Notes under the pieces: generated by a model
The model's database searches: none
Told to the model about the DNA's origin: nothing
The model's input: only the letters and a program-made list of their open reading frames with translations
Part shown: positions 42,726 through 50,499 of the stretch, piece by piece
Position numbering within the stretch: the first letter of the stretch is position 1
Layout of the letters: every line of letters starts with the position of its first letter
Assembly (NCBI RefSeq): GCF_013184545.1
Contig: NZ_JAAOJA010000015.1
Coordinates: 1 to 64,000 of the forward strand
Length of the DNA: 64,000 nt
Reading direction: 5' to 3'
Source: Pseudomonas tumuqii
GTDB lineage: Bacteria > Pseudomonadota > Gammaproteobacteria > Pseudomonadales > Pseudomonadaceae
Translations under genes and position numbers: made by a program

Positions 42726-43009
42726 GCAGCGCCCAGTCGATGCTCACCAGTAGCTGGTTTGTGATATGTATTTACAAGGGCAATCTTGCCGGACAGTAAG
42801 CACCACTCCGAATCGGAGATATCTGGGGCATCCGGGCAAGCCCCCAGATCGCGCAAAAGCGCAGGGAGCTCGCCAGCTTGCGCTCGTTTGCAGATAGCGC
42901 GCTCACTCGCGCTTTCCGTGGATACCAAGCCTGGATACCGGGCCTGGATACCAGGCGGAAAATGGAAGTTTGAAGCCACCCACCGGATTGTCTGAAGCCT
43001 TTCTTTCGA

Positions 43010-43157
43010 TGGTAACCACGCTGGTAACCTGTGCAGAGAAAAGGTTATTTCGCTGTTAACCGGCCTGTTAACCCCCGCCCGTTAACTGACTGAATCCCAT
43101 GCGTATAAGCCCATACAGGCTCATAGCGGCTCATAGCGGCTCATAGCGGCTCATAGC
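43010..43157. repeat. Iteron-like region, candidate replication origin of the integrative element
   Basis: Two repeat types are adjacent. GTTAAC occurs at 43055, 43067 and 43081, with the related GGTAAC at about 43011 and 43023, spaced 12-14 bases. Then four perfect tandem decamers GGCTCATAGC fill 43118-43157. The neighbours are a winged-helix protein of the replication/helper type and further palindromes. Plasmid and ICE origins often look like this; an operator array is the alternative. Confidence 0.45.
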
Positions 43158-43161
43158 ATGT

Positions 43162-43368
43162 TTAGCCGAGCTTATAGGCCGCCCAACGTCTCTCGCCTTG
43201 CTGTATCAGCGAGCCTTTATCCTTCATTCGTTTAAGCAGTTTTGAGTGCGAGCCTGACGGCGCTGTAGATACCACGGCATGGTAGATATAGAAGGGAGTC
43301 CAGAAACTGGACCGGGTGAAGGTGCTCCATCGGTACAGAAAATGTACGCACGGCGGTAGCTTGAACAC
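43162..43368 (-). CDS. Possible small winged-helix-like ORF
   Basis: 68 codons from GTG 43368. Its last 45 residues (YIYHAVVSTAPSGSHSKLLK, RMKDKGSLIQQGERRWAAYK) look like a real helix-turn-helix/wing end. It is in frame with, and downstream of, the HTH gene that stops at 43402. Its N-terminal part is encoded by the palindromic repeats (VHFLY, SSFW), so it may be the detached tail of an older longer protein rather than a gene. Confidence is low. Confidence 0.3.
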   Translation of the reverse strand: MFKLPPCVHFLYRWSTFTRSSFWTPFYIYHAVVSTAPSGSHSKLLKRMKDKGSLIQQGERRWAAYKLG

Positions 43369-43424
43369 CTCGCCACGGCACCGTGCGTACAGAAACTGTA
43401 CTCAGCCAGGTACAGAAACTGGAC
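43298..43424. promoter_or_regulatory. Cluster of four 15-bp palindromes (GTmCAGAAAmTGkAC)
   Basis: Sites: GTCCAGAAACTGGAC (43298), GTACAGAAAATGTAC (43333), GTACAGAAACTGTAC (43387) and GTACAGAAACTGGAC (43410). Each has inverted arms around an AAA centre. Their spacing is irregular, and the last two sites overlap the 3' end of the HTH gene. They look like binding sites for a dimeric protein, possibly the element's own HTH or Rha protein. Confidence 0.6.
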
Positions 43425-43845
43425 CGGGCATTCTGCTCTTCAGCATGCTCAGTTTGAGCAGCGGTGTGACGGTCGGATTCACCTCCAGATCCTTGCCGGG
43501 ACAGTCATCGATGCGCAGCCAGGTCAGCGCATACAATGCGCAGCGACCGCCGGGATTGAGGAAGACGCCTTCGCGGGTGCGGATGATCAGATCAAGCTGC
43601 TGCAGTCGATCCAGAGCTTTGGCCAGCGATGTCTTGCTGCCCACACCCCACACCTTGGCCTGAGTGTGAGAGGCCGACAGGTTGCCGTTGTTCTTGCCCC
43701 GGTACTGCCGCATCAGGCCAAGCAACACCTTGTGCTCTGTTCCGCTCAGGCTGGTAAATGCCGGGCTGTCATACAGCGCATGAGGTAGAGCGATGAATCC
43801 ACCACCCTCGGCCCGCCCTTTGCACTTCAGTCGGCTACGTGCCAT
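43402..43845 (-). CDS. Winged-helix replication/regulatory protein of an integrative element
   Basis: 147 residues. It opens MARSRLKCKGRAEGGGFIAL, then PHALYDSPAFTSLSGTEHKV and LLGLMRQYRGKNNGNLSASH, and has the HTH VGSKTSLAKALDRLQQLDLI followed by a wing (IRTREGVFLNPGGRCALYAL). This is the layout of phage O/plasmid Rep-like helix-turn-helix proteins that sit downstream of alpA and rha genes in Pseudomonas genomic islands. ATG 43845 has GGAGG seven bases upstream. Iterons and four palindromes lie immediately downstream, supporting a replication or control role. Confidence 0.75.
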   Translation of the reverse strand: MARSRLKCKGRAEGGGFIALPHALYDSPAFTSLSGTEHKVLLGLMRQYRGKNNGNLSASHTQAKVWGVGSKTSLAKALDRLQQLDLIIRTREGVFLNPGGRCALYALTWLRIDDCPGKDLEVNPTVTPLLKLSMLKSRMPGPVSVPG

Positions 43846-43927
43846 GCCCGGCCTCCCCAGAGGGCGCAGTACGCCCCCTGTAGTCGGCAAGACAGCGAGC
43901 CGCGAACGGTCGACGCCTCGGCATGGT

Positions 43928-44698
43928 CTACCTCACTGCCTGGCTTGCGGGGGAACCGAGGGACTGCACGGATACGGCGGGGGGCAGGAGCAGGTGGCCC
44001 GCGCCGACCATATAACCCTCGCAAGCAGCCTTGGCCCTGCGCGTGACCGTGCGGTGGTCGTTACCCTCAGCGAGGCCGTCCAGAACCGCGCGAACGAAGA
44101 CAAGCTGCAAGCTGCTGAGAGTCAGCTGCTGTGCGACCGTCAGGTTTTCGCGTTCGCCGCTCGTAATCCCCAGCACCGAATTCAGCATCCTGTTGGCGTT
44201 GCCGTGAAAAATTGCATCCGGCGTCGTGCTGCCACATTCACGTGCACGATGGATCAACGCCTCCACAGCATCGTGAACACTATGGTAGAGCGGCAGGTAC
44301 TGGGTAGCTCTGACGCTCGCGCGGTCACGGGCCATGCGGAAAGCGGCTACAAGCTCCGCCTTCAGCGGCACTACCCGGTCGTTGTTCTTCGCCAGCGTTA
44401 GCAGGTAGATCGCCTGATCTTCATTCAGCCGCGCATAGCGCTCAGCCTTTCCGCCCCCCTGCTTGCGTTCACCAACCTGCGTTTCAAACAGCAGATGGCC
44501 AAACTTCTTGAACTGCTCGGCATGCTTCTGGATCAGCACCATGACGTTGCGGTGATGATTGCCAAACAGCCGAGCCAGCGCACGGCTATCGACCCGCGGC
44601 TCAGCACTACCCGTGTTCAGCCTGATGCTGAGCGCAACAGCTTTCTTCGAGCCGAGCGAGCCCTGCCCCGCCGATTTGCGGAGTTGTCCGGTTTGCAT
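43928..44698 (-). CDS. Rha-family phage/island regulatory protein
   Basis: 256 residues. The N-terminal Rha domain reads VDSRALARLFGNHHRNVMVL, IQKHAEQFKKFGHLLFETQV and RYARLNEDQAIYLLTLAKNN, then DRVVPLKAELVAAFRMARDR. Rha proteins of lambdoid phages and islands affect host and phage gene control. The C-terminal 120 residues (ALIHRARECGSTTPDAIFHG) are a less conserved extension. ATG 44698 lies three bases after the AlpA stop and has AGGAGG upstream, so the two are co-translated. Confidence 0.88.
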   Translation of the reverse strand: MQTGQLRKSAGQGSLGSKKAVALSIRLNTGSAEPRVDSRALARLFGNHHRNVMVLIQKHAEQFKKFGHLLFETQVGERKQGGGKAERYARLNEDQAIYLLTLAKNNDRVVPLKAELVAAFRMARDRASVRATQYLPLYHSVHDAVEALIHRARECGSTTPDAIFHGNANRMLNSVLGITSGERENLTVAQQLTLSSLQLVFVRAVLDGLAEGNDHRTVTRRAKAACEGYMVGAGHLLLPPAVSVQSLGSPASQAVR

Positions 44699-44701
44699 GG
44701 A

Positions 44702-44920
44702 TTAGCCCTCCTGCTGAGTCAGGAAGGCTTCGATGGCCTCGACCGACCAGCGAACCGAGCGACCGTAGCGGACAGGGCGCGGGAAGCCAGCACTCTGCGA
44801 CCAGCGCCACCAGGTGGTGCGGCTGACTTGGTAGCGGTTGCAGAGCTGAGCAGTCGTGGCGAGGGTGCCGGGAATCGGCAGATTGGGAACAGCATTGGTG
44901 TTGACAGCAATATGTGCCAT
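44702..44920 (-). CDS. AlpA-type excisionase/regulator
   Basis: 72 residues. A MerR-like winged HTH is visible: TLATTAQLCNRYQVSRTTWW, RWSQSAGFPRPVRYGRSVRW and SVEAIEAFLTQQEG. This is the AlpA (phage-type excisionase/activator) pattern with the R-x-W-x-V-x-x-I-x-x-F ending. Such proteins direct excision of tRNA-integrated elements or activate the integrase. The start ATG 44920 gives the usual short N-terminus. It is first in a leftward unit with rha and the HTH gene. Confidence 0.88.
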   Translation of the reverse strand: MAHIAVNTNAVPNLPIPGTLATTAQLCNRYQVSRTTWWRWSQSAGFPRPVRYGRSVRWSVEAIEAFLTQQEG

Positions 44921-45000
44921 GCAAGGGATTCCACTAAACAAACTAGAAAACCCGCGGGATGGGAGCAACAAGCCGCCAGACCGTAGATCTGGGTGATGTA

Positions 45001-45037
45001 TTTTTGCGTTGACGCAAAAATACGCTGGCTTGATACT
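45001..45037 (+). promoter_or_regulatory. Strong sigma70 promoter with a 20-bp palindrome over its -35 box
   Basis: TTGACG (45009-45014), 17 bases, GATACT (45032-45037), reading rightward. The -35 box lies inside TTTTTGCGT-TG-ACGCAAAAA (45001-45020), a perfect palindrome that could be an operator and also lies upstream of the leftward alpA gene, so one repressor could control both directions. Confidence 0.6.
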
Positions 45038-45044
45038 CTCGCGT

Positions 45045-45175
45045 GGTAAGCAATGCTTACCGCTTGAAGCGTGAGAACTTCATACCCTCGGGGCGCTTGC
45101 TGGCTTGCTGGTACGCGAGGACAGGTCAATGTCCTTCCCGAATTAAGCCCCGACCCTGCAAGGTTGGGGCTTTTC
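45045..45175 (+). ncRNA. Predicted structured small RNA of the integrative element
   Basis: A transcript from the promoter at 45009-45037 would start near 45044 and end at the terminator at 45145-45175, about 130 bases. Three stems are visible: GGTAAGC-AAT-GCTTACC right at the 5' end (45045-45061), GGACA-GGTCAA-TGTCC (about 45119-45134), and AAGCCCCGACC...GGTTGGGGCTT followed by TTTT. No convincing ORF with a ribosome site lies inside. The RNA sits between alpA and the integrase gene, a place used by antisense or copy-control RNAs. The name and family are unknown. Confidence 0.5.
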
Positions 45176-45384
45176 ATTTCTGTACCCAGCAACGACATAA
45201 CCTACTTCGACGCTTCTGCAGCTCTCGCCATCTTGGACGCGACGCGGTACTACGCCCGTTCGGATATGTCTCGCCAACGCCTTCATGCTACCGAGATGTT
45301 TCACAAAGGTGCAGTCTTGACGGTCTATGTCCAGTCACATAATCGCGACGCCAGCCCGCGTATTTCCTGGGTTTCCAAGACAGA

Positions 45385-46791
45385 TTATTTTCCGCGCCTG
45401 CTCTTCAGAGTGACCACATTGCCAATTTGCGCACTAGTCTCACCGAGGACCCCGGCTAGCGCTCGGTCGAAAAGCTCAATGGCACGTTTTTTCTCCGGCA
45501 GCGCCGCTTCGGGGTTGTTGCGATAGTGCAGATTGGCTACGCCAGTCTGCCCATGTGCCTGGAGCAAGTCGGACAGTTGGTCGCTGATACCATGTCTTTG
45601 CATCAATTGAGTGCAGGTGCGGCGCAGGTCGCGCGGCGAGAAGCTGGGAATCTGCTTCTCCTCGATTACCGCATGCTCAGAACTAAGCCAATCGGCAACT
45701 GCGTGCCGGGGGCTGCTGACGACAATGTGCTGCTTTCCAGTTGTGGTCCACGGCCAAGGGTGACATCCGTTAATCTCTCTCACGCGCTCCATAATGGCGA
45801 CGGCGCGCGGTGATAGCGGGACAAGGTGCGGCCTGCTCATTGTCTGGCCCCCACGCCCCTTTCGGTGGATCAGGCGAACAGTGCCGGCTTCCAGGTCGTA
45901 ATCATCCCAAGTGGTCTGGCAGACGTTGAAGATGCGCTGCCCACCCGTGGAAATGACGAACTTGAACAACAGCGCCATGACCGGCCCAACGCCTTCGGTG
46001 CTTTCAATGGTTTCCCAGAAATGGCGCAGTTCGGCATCCGACAGCGCGCGGGTGGCCGGTGCCGATACCTTTTCGACCGCCACCACGGTTGCCGGGTTGT
46101 TCTCCAGGTTGTAGCTCTTGGCATTCGCCCTACCGACCGCGTTCTCAGCGCGCAGGCCATGATTGAATGCCGCCGACAGGAACGAACGCATACGCTCGGC
46201 CTGTACCTTTGCGCCGCGCTCCCAGATCGGATTGAGAATGTCGAGAATGTGGTCGGGGCGAATGTCGCGCGCCTTCATCGCCATGATGCAGGGGTGCGGC
46301 TTTAGCATGTTGGTCTGATACAGCCGCTCCAACTCCTTGACGACGCCAGCCGTAGCCTTCTGTCGGCGCGACTCGATATAGTCGAGAAATAGCTCGCCGA
46401 AGCTGCCGCGCGATGCTTCGATCTCGGCCAGGCGCTGACGCTCGGCACGCTTCAGTGCGGCGGCAGCTTCCTGCTCTTCGATGAAAGCCTTGACGTCACC
46501 GCGCTCGGCGGCGATTGCTGCGTACTCGTTTGCCTTGTCCCGAATCTGCGAGACGGTCATCCCGGCAGCCCGAGGGTTCGACTTGTAAGTGCCCAGCTTC
46601 AAACTCACGTCTTTGCCGTTTACCCGCTGGCGGTAGTACGCCTCGACGATGCCGGACGGCCTGCGCTCGAACAACAAGGTGCCGAAGCCGCGCTTCTGAT
46701 CCTTGTCTGCTGGTTCTGAGATTTTTCCCTTCAGGTTGCGTACCTGAAGGTCAGTGATCCGTTTGTCATCCTTGGTCTTAGTGGTGGCCAT
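45385..46791 (-). CDS. Tyrosine recombinase/integrase of a tRNA-Thr-integrated element
   Basis: 468 residues. An N-terminal arm-binding DUF4102-like part (DLQVRNLKGKISEPADKDQK) leads to a SAM-like core-binding domain (SFGELFLDYIESRRQKATAG), then the catalytic domain: first Arg region in FKFVISTGGQRIFNVCQTTW, HLVPLSP, FSPRDLRRTCTQLMQRHGIS with the second Arg, LLQAHGQTGVANLHY with His and the nucleophile Tyr. ATG 46791 with GGAGCAGAA upstream is the start. It reads away from the tRNA-Thr fragment 167 bases to the right, so it is the integrase for that site. Confidence 0.93.
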   Translation of the reverse strand: MATTKTKDDKRITDLQVRNLKGKISEPADKDQKRGFGTLLFERRPSGIVEAYYRQRVNGKDVSLKLGTYKSNPRAAGMTVSQIRDKANEYAAIAAERGDVKAFIEEQEAAAALKRAERQRLAEIEASRGSFGELFLDYIESRRQKATAGVVKELERLYQTNMLKPHPCIMAMKARDIRPDHILDILNPIWERGAKVQAERMRSFLSAAFNHGLRAENAVGRANAKSYNLENNPATVVAVEKVSAPATRALSDAELRHFWETIESTEGVGPVMALLFKFVISTGGQRIFNVCQTTWDDYDLEAGTVRLIHRKGRGGQTMSRPHLVPLSPRAVAIMERVREINGCHPWPWTTTGKQHIVVSSPRHAVADWLSSEHAVIEEKQIPSFSPRDLRRTCTQLMQRHGISDQLSDLLQAHGQTGVANLHYRNNPEAALPEKKRAIELFDRALAGVLGETSAQIGNVVTLKSRRGK

Positions 46792-46794
46792 TTC

Positions 46795-46827
46795 TGCTCC
46801 CCGTTGCTCCCCGTTCTGCTCCCCGTT
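46795..46827 (-). repeat. Three tandem GGGGAGCA ribosome-site-like repeats before the integrase
   Basis: On the minus strand AACGGGGAGCA occurs three times in 33 bases (plus-strand TGCTCCCCGTT at 46795, 46805, 46817), the last forming the ribosome site of the integrase. They may be stand-by ribosome sites or arm-type recombinase sites. Confidence 0.5.
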
Positions 46828-46957
46828 CGGGGGCGTGCTGCAACGGTACAATCTGAAACAATGAAAAACAAGAAAGTGACATAACCCCATTTAAAACAAT
46901 GGCTTCAGCGATTTACATGTAATTCTGCGAAACGTCGGAAAACACTGAAGCGAGCCG

Positions 46958-47002
46958 CTTGTAATCAGTAGCTCACGAGTTCGACTCTTGGTGCCGGCAC
47001 CA
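46958..47002 (+). other. Attachment site: 3' end of a tRNA-Thr(TGT) gene
   Basis: CTTGTAATCAGTAG...GAGTTCGACTCTTGGTGCCGGCACCA corresponds to the anticodon loop (TGT), variable loop, T-arm, acceptor strand and encoded CCA of a threonine tRNA. The 5' half is missing: upstream bases do not form the D-arm or the matching acceptor strand GCCGGC. It is therefore the att copy left at one end of the integrated element, not a functional tRNA. The whole tRNA should lie at the other end, outside the recognisable part of this window. Confidence 0.8.
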
Positions 47003-47010
47003 TATAAAAC

Positions 47011-47043
47011 AAAGGCTTGCAGCGATGCAGGCCTTTGCTTTTT
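47011..47043 (+). terminator. tRNA terminator
   Basis: AAAGGC-TTGCAGCGATGCAG-GCCTTT followed by GCTTTTT, nine bases after the CCA of the tRNA-Thr remnant. It is the original terminator of the tRNA gene. Confidence 0.75.
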
Positions 47044-47183
47044 CTGCCAGACGTAAATTCCAGCCCTCGACCGCACAACGCCCCTCCCATCCAGGGCTAC
47101 GGCACGACACTGCTACTCCCATCGTGAGCCGGCTCTTTCATCGAATCCAACGGCCATGCCGTAGCCAACGGCACCAGCGCGGG

Positions 47184-47663
47184 TTACTGCTTCAGAGCCG
47201 CTTCGATCGTCGCGATGTCGATCTTTCTCATGTTCATCATGGCTTCGAACGCGCGCTTGGCCGCCGCTCGATCAGGATCGGCTATCGCAGCGGTCAATGC
47301 GCGTGGCGTGATCTGCCACGACAGCCCCCACTTGTCCTTGCACCAGCCGCATGCGCTTTCCTCGCCGCCGTTTCCGACAATCGCGTTCCATAAGCGGTCC
47401 GTTTCGGCCTGATCGTCGGTCGCAACCTGGAACGAGAACGCCTCGTTGTGCTTGAACGCCGGGCCTCCGTTCAGCCCAAGACAGGGGATGCCCATCACCG
47501 TGAACTCGACCGTAATGACATCGCCCTGTTTGCCCGCCGGATAGTCGCCAGGCGCGCGATGGACAGCTCCCACAGCACTATCCGGGAACGTCTCGGCATA
47601 GAACTTCGCAGCGTCCAATGCGGTGCCGTCATACCAGAGGCAAATCGTATTTTTGCTGATCAT
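47184..47663 (-). CDS. VOC-family protein (PhnB/3-demethylubiquinone-methyltransferase-like fold)
   Basis: 159 residues. It opens MISKNTICLWYDGTALDAAK and continues FYAETFPDSAVGAVHRAPGD, VEFTVMGIPCLGLNGGPAFK, FSFQVATDDQAETDRLWNAI and CKDKWGLSWQITPRAL, the pattern of the small PhnB-like VOC family annotated as 3-demethylubiquinone-9 3-methyltransferase-like. No real methyltransferase motif is present. ATG 47663 has GGAGAACCAAG upstream. Function unknown; these proteins are often near resistance or stress genes. Confidence 0.9.
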   Translation of the reverse strand: MISKNTICLWYDGTALDAAKFYAETFPDSAVGAVHRAPGDYPAGKQGDVITVEFTVMGIPCLGLNGGPAFKHNEAFSFQVATDDQAETDRLWNAIVGNGGEESACGWCKDKWGLSWQITPRALTAAIADPDRAAAKRAFEAMMNMRKIDIATIEAALKQ

Positions 47664-47998
47664 CTTGGTTCTCCAAAATCGGAACTGACACATGCATTCC
47701 AGCCGCGCAGGCAGCCGGACTAGTTCGGCAACGTGCCTACCATGGCCTATGCGCGTTCACTGTATCAACGAAGGAGACGGCCCAAACCTGCCTGTGACAA
47801 CCGGCGGGTTTCACCCAATCTGGGGCGTTAGCCGACCATGGCGAATGAGCGTTTCGTTGTCGGCTAGCACAAGGCCGGTCTTGCGCAGTGACGGCCGGCG
47901 TGATCGAAGGCGCTGTCCTCGAGCATCTGGTTCGATATCTCGATCAAGGCACATATCTCGGTCACCTCGTAACGGCGTCTTCGCACCGTTGGTGCCGC
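47664..47998. other. Intergenic stretch with no supported gene
   Basis: About 335 bases between the VOC gene start and the GFA-type gene stop. The open frames here are short and lack ribosome sites or family features. The VOC promoter must lie in the first 100 bases. No repeat or tRNA is visible. Confidence 0.5.
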
Positions 47999-48391
47999 CT
48001 ACTCCTCACGGCGACCCGTACCGTCACGATCGCGTTCGTATCGTCGCGTGAGCGGAAACGGCGGCAACCAGGATTCGCGACGGACGACCCAGCTTTCGTA
48101 GGTTGGCTTCAGTTGGTCAGGGGCATCCAGGGCTCCCAGGTGTACTTCGATTTCGTCTGCAGTTCGGGAGAAAACCGACGAGCCGCAGCGGGGACAGAAA
48201 AACCGCCCTGCGTAGTCGCGTGTTTCGCCAGCGATCGTCACCGCCTCCTGGGGAAAGATCGCCGAAGCGTGAAAGAGAGCCCCATGATGCTTGCGGCAAT
48301 CGAGACAGTGACAAAGGCCGACCCGGTATGGGCGTCCCGAGGCGACAATGCGGACGTTGCCGCACAGGCAACCGCCGGTGAATCGGTCCAT
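47999..48391 (-). CDS. GFA-domain protein (glutathione-dependent formaldehyde-activating-like)
   Basis: 130 residues with the zinc-ligand pattern of the GFA/CENP-V family: GGCLCGNVRIVASG, GLCHCLDCRKHHGALF and RFFCPRCGSSVFSR, i.e. C-x-C, C-x-C-x2-C and C-x2-C. The original member promotes S-hydroxymethylglutathione formation, but most homologues have no proven reaction. ATG 48391 starts MDRFTGGCLCGN directly. The C-terminal tail (RRYERDRDGTGRREE) is charged. It is probably a separate transcription unit. Confidence 0.9.
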   Translation of the reverse strand: MDRFTGGCLCGNVRIVASGRPYRVGLCHCLDCRKHHGALFHASAIFPQEAVTIAGETRDYAGRFFCPRCGSSVFSRTADEIEVHLGALDAPDQLKPTYESWVVRRESWLPPFPLTRRYERDRDGTGRREE

Positions 48392-48493
48392 GTTGCGTCT
48401 CCTCTACAACCAGATGGTCTGAAGGTTCACCCCGTCGGGCGTCCATAAAAGATACGCCAGCCTTTTCGAGCACGCCTTCCCACTCATCTCGGT

Positions 48494-49384
48494 CTATCCC
48501 CTGCCCCCGTCGCCGTCGGTCAGGCAGGCCACCAGATCGGCGGCAAACCCGGACAGCGCCTCCCGTTTGCGTACGCAGACCTTCAAGTCGCGCTGGGCCC
48601 AGGGTTCATCCAGCTCGACAACAGCGAGCGGGGCGTGTTCGGTTAGGGCGCTGCGGGGCACCAGTCCCAGGCCGACGCCAGCGCTGACCATGCGGCATAC
48701 CGCCTCGAAGCTGCGCACCTGAATCCGCACCTGAAGATGCCGGCCGAGCGCAGCCGCGGCGTTCATGGTGAAGGTGTGGATGGCCGAGCCCGCGTGCAGC
48801 ATCACGAAGGGGTAATCCAGGACCTCGGCAAAAAGCGCACTGGACCGCCGTGCGATCGAGTGATCGATGGGGGCGATCAGCACCAGCCTGTCCGCGCGGT
48901 AGGGGATCAGTTCGACTTCGGCGCCTTCGACCGTGTCCGCCACCACGCCGACGTCGACTTCACCGCGCGCAACGGCCAGGACCACCTCGGGACTGGTGTG
49001 CTCCTCCAGGGTGATGGTGACTTGCGGATGGCACTGCAAAAAGGTCGACAGGCTGTCAGGCAGAAAGGCATGGGTGGCGTGGGTGTTGGCCCACAGGCTG
49101 ACATGCCCGCGCACGCCTTTGGCGTAGGGCGTGAGGTCGGCGTGCATCTGTTCGAGCTGGGCAAGTACCTGACGCGCGTGGCGCAACAGGGCATCGCCGG
49201 CACGGGTCAGGCTGATTCCGCGGGGCTCGCGGATCAGCAGCGGCGTGCCCATCGACGCTTCCAGCGAGCGCATACGATGGCTGGCCGAGGACGGGGCCAA
49301 GTGCACGCGCTCGGCACCACGGGTCAGGTTCTTGGCGTCGGCAATCGCGACGAAGAGGCGCAGGTCGGTCAGGTCATAGCTCAT
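48494..49384 (-). CDS. LysR-family transcriptional regulator
   Basis: 296 residues. The N-terminal winged HTH reads DLRLFVAIADAKNLTRGAER, VHLAPSSASHRMRSLEASMG and LLIREPRGISLTRAGDALLR. The effector domain follows (GHVSLWANTHATHAFLPDSL, PYRADRLVLIAPIDHSIARR). The start at 49384 is preferred; the frame runs 20 codons further upstream into the promoter region. It is divergent from the EamA-type exporter at 49489 with about 105 bases between, the usual layout for a LysR regulator and its target. Confidence 0.93.
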   Translation of the reverse strand: MSYDLTDLRLFVAIADAKNLTRGAERVHLAPSSASHRMRSLEASMGTPLLIREPRGISLTRAGDALLRHARQVLAQLEQMHADLTPYAKGVRGHVSLWANTHATHAFLPDSLSTFLQCHPQVTITLEEHTSPEVVLAVARGEVDVGVVADTVEGAEVELIPYRADRLVLIAPIDHSIARRSSALFAEVLDYPFVMLHAGSAIHTFTMNAAAALGRHLQVRIQVRSFEAVCRMVSAGVGLGLVPRSALTEHAPLAVVELDEPWAQRDLKVCVRKREALSGFAADLVACLTDGDGGRG

Positions 49385-49488
49385 AGGGTTGGTTGAATCC
49401 GAACGATCAGTTGCGAAAAAGCCAATTTCATAGGGGTTATACACCCGCCATCATTCGATTCAAGACAACTCTTAGGGATTTACCTGCC

Positions 49489-50475
49489 ATGCCATGGAAA
49501 ACCTGGTCGGCCGAACGCGTCGGCATCGCACTGGCGATCCTTGCTGCCTTTGGTTTTTCCTTCAAGGCGATTTTCGTCAAGTTGGCCTATGCCGCCGCGC
49601 CGGTGGACGCGGTCACGCTGCTGACCCTGCGCATGACCTTTGCGTTGCCGATCGTGCTCTGGGTCAGCCTTTCGCTCTGCCGCTCCGCCCCGCCGCTTAC
49701 GCGCAAGGATTGGGGCCTGCTGATCGCGCTGGGCCTGCTCGGTTATTACGGCGCCAGCATTCTCGACTTCATCGGCCTGCAGTACATTTCCGCCGCGCTC
49801 GAGCGTTTGATTCTCTTCATCTACCCGACCATTACCGTACTCATCGGCGTGCTCGCCATGGGCAAACGCCTGGAGAGACGCCAAGTGGGTGCGCTGTTGC
49901 TGTCCTATGCCGGCATCGGCCTGGCCTTCGCCCATGATTTGCAGGTAGCGGAGGACATCAACGCCGTGCTGATCGGCGCGGCCTTCGTCTTCGGCTCGGC
50001 GGTGTCCTATGCGCTGTATAGCGCCGGGGCCGAGATCGCGGTGCATCGCCTCGGCACCGTCCGCTTTGCCGCGCTGGCGATTATGGTGTCCACCGTCGCC
50101 ACCCAGCTGCACTTCGTCGCCACCCAGCCGTTTTCCGCCTTGATCCAGCCAGTGCCGGTCTATGTGTATGGCGCGGCGATGGCGCTGTTCTCGACGGTAC
50201 TGCCGGTGTTCTGGCAGTCGGCGGCGGTTCGTCAAATAGGTGCGGCACGCACCGTGCTGATCGGCACACTGGGCCCGATACTGACGATCCTCTTCGGTTG
50301 GCTGTTGCTCTCGGAGCCGGTTTCCCTGGCGCAATTGGCGGGTGCCGGCTTGGTGCTGGCGGGCGTGTTGCTGGTCTCGCGGCGCCACAGCTCGCCCGCT
50401 CGGCTGGAGGATGTTGCCGAGGCGGCCTCCGCTGAGGGCACGAAAGCGATCGCACGCTCTGCAGCCAGCTCGTAG
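49489..50475 (+). CDS. EamA/DMT-family metabolite exporter
   Basis: 328 residues with ten hydrophobic segments in two EamA repeats: first repeat from VGIALAILAAFGFSFKAIFV to LLLSYAGIGLAFAHD, second from IGAAFVFGSAVSYALYSAG to LAGAGLVLAGVLLVSRRH. The end-of-repeat motif GLQYISAALERLILFIYPTI and its partner AVRQIGAARTVLIGTLGPIL are characteristic. The family exports amino acids and related metabolites. ATG 49489 is preferred over an upstream start at 49393 that would overlap the LysR promoter. It is probably controlled by the divergent LysR. Confidence 0.92.
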   Translation: MPWKTWSAERVGIALAILAAFGFSFKAIFVKLAYAAAPVDAVTLLTLRMTFALPIVLWVSLSLCRSAPPLTRKDWGLLIALGLLGYYGASILDFIGLQYISAALERLILFIYPTITVLIGVLAMGKRLERRQVGALLLSYAGIGLAFAHDLQVAEDINAVLIGAAFVFGSAVSYALYSAGAEIAVHRLGTVRFAALAIMVSTVATQLHFVATQPFSALIQPVPVYVYGAAMALFSTVLPVFWQSAAVRQIGAARTVLIGTLGPILTILFGWLLLSEPVSLAQLAGAGLVLAGVLLVSRRHSSPARLEDVAEAASAEGTKAIARSAASS

Positions 50476-50499
50476 GACGGTAGCCCCTAAAGACCGTGC

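Noticed and set aside
42572..42979. A 135-codon minus-strand frame (MASNFHFPPGIQARYPGLVS...)
   Set aside because: Its second half runs through a dispersed repeat and the promoter/operator of the next gene; no family or ribosome site seen. The first 70 codons could be a gene fragment.
43118..43157. Four decamer repeats considered as a CRISPR-like array
   Set aside because: Repeats are 10 bases and directly adjacent with no spacers, and no cas genes are near; tandem iterons fit better.
45071..45526. A 151-codon plus-strand frame starting within the predicted small RNA
   Set aside because: It reads through a strong terminator and then antisense to the integrase. The middle part (DITYFDASAALAILDATRYY) looks protein-like, but there is no start with a ribosome site.
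46958..47002. Functional tRNA-Thr gene
   Set aside because: Only the 3' part from the anticodon loop on is present; the 5' acceptor strand and D-arm are missing.
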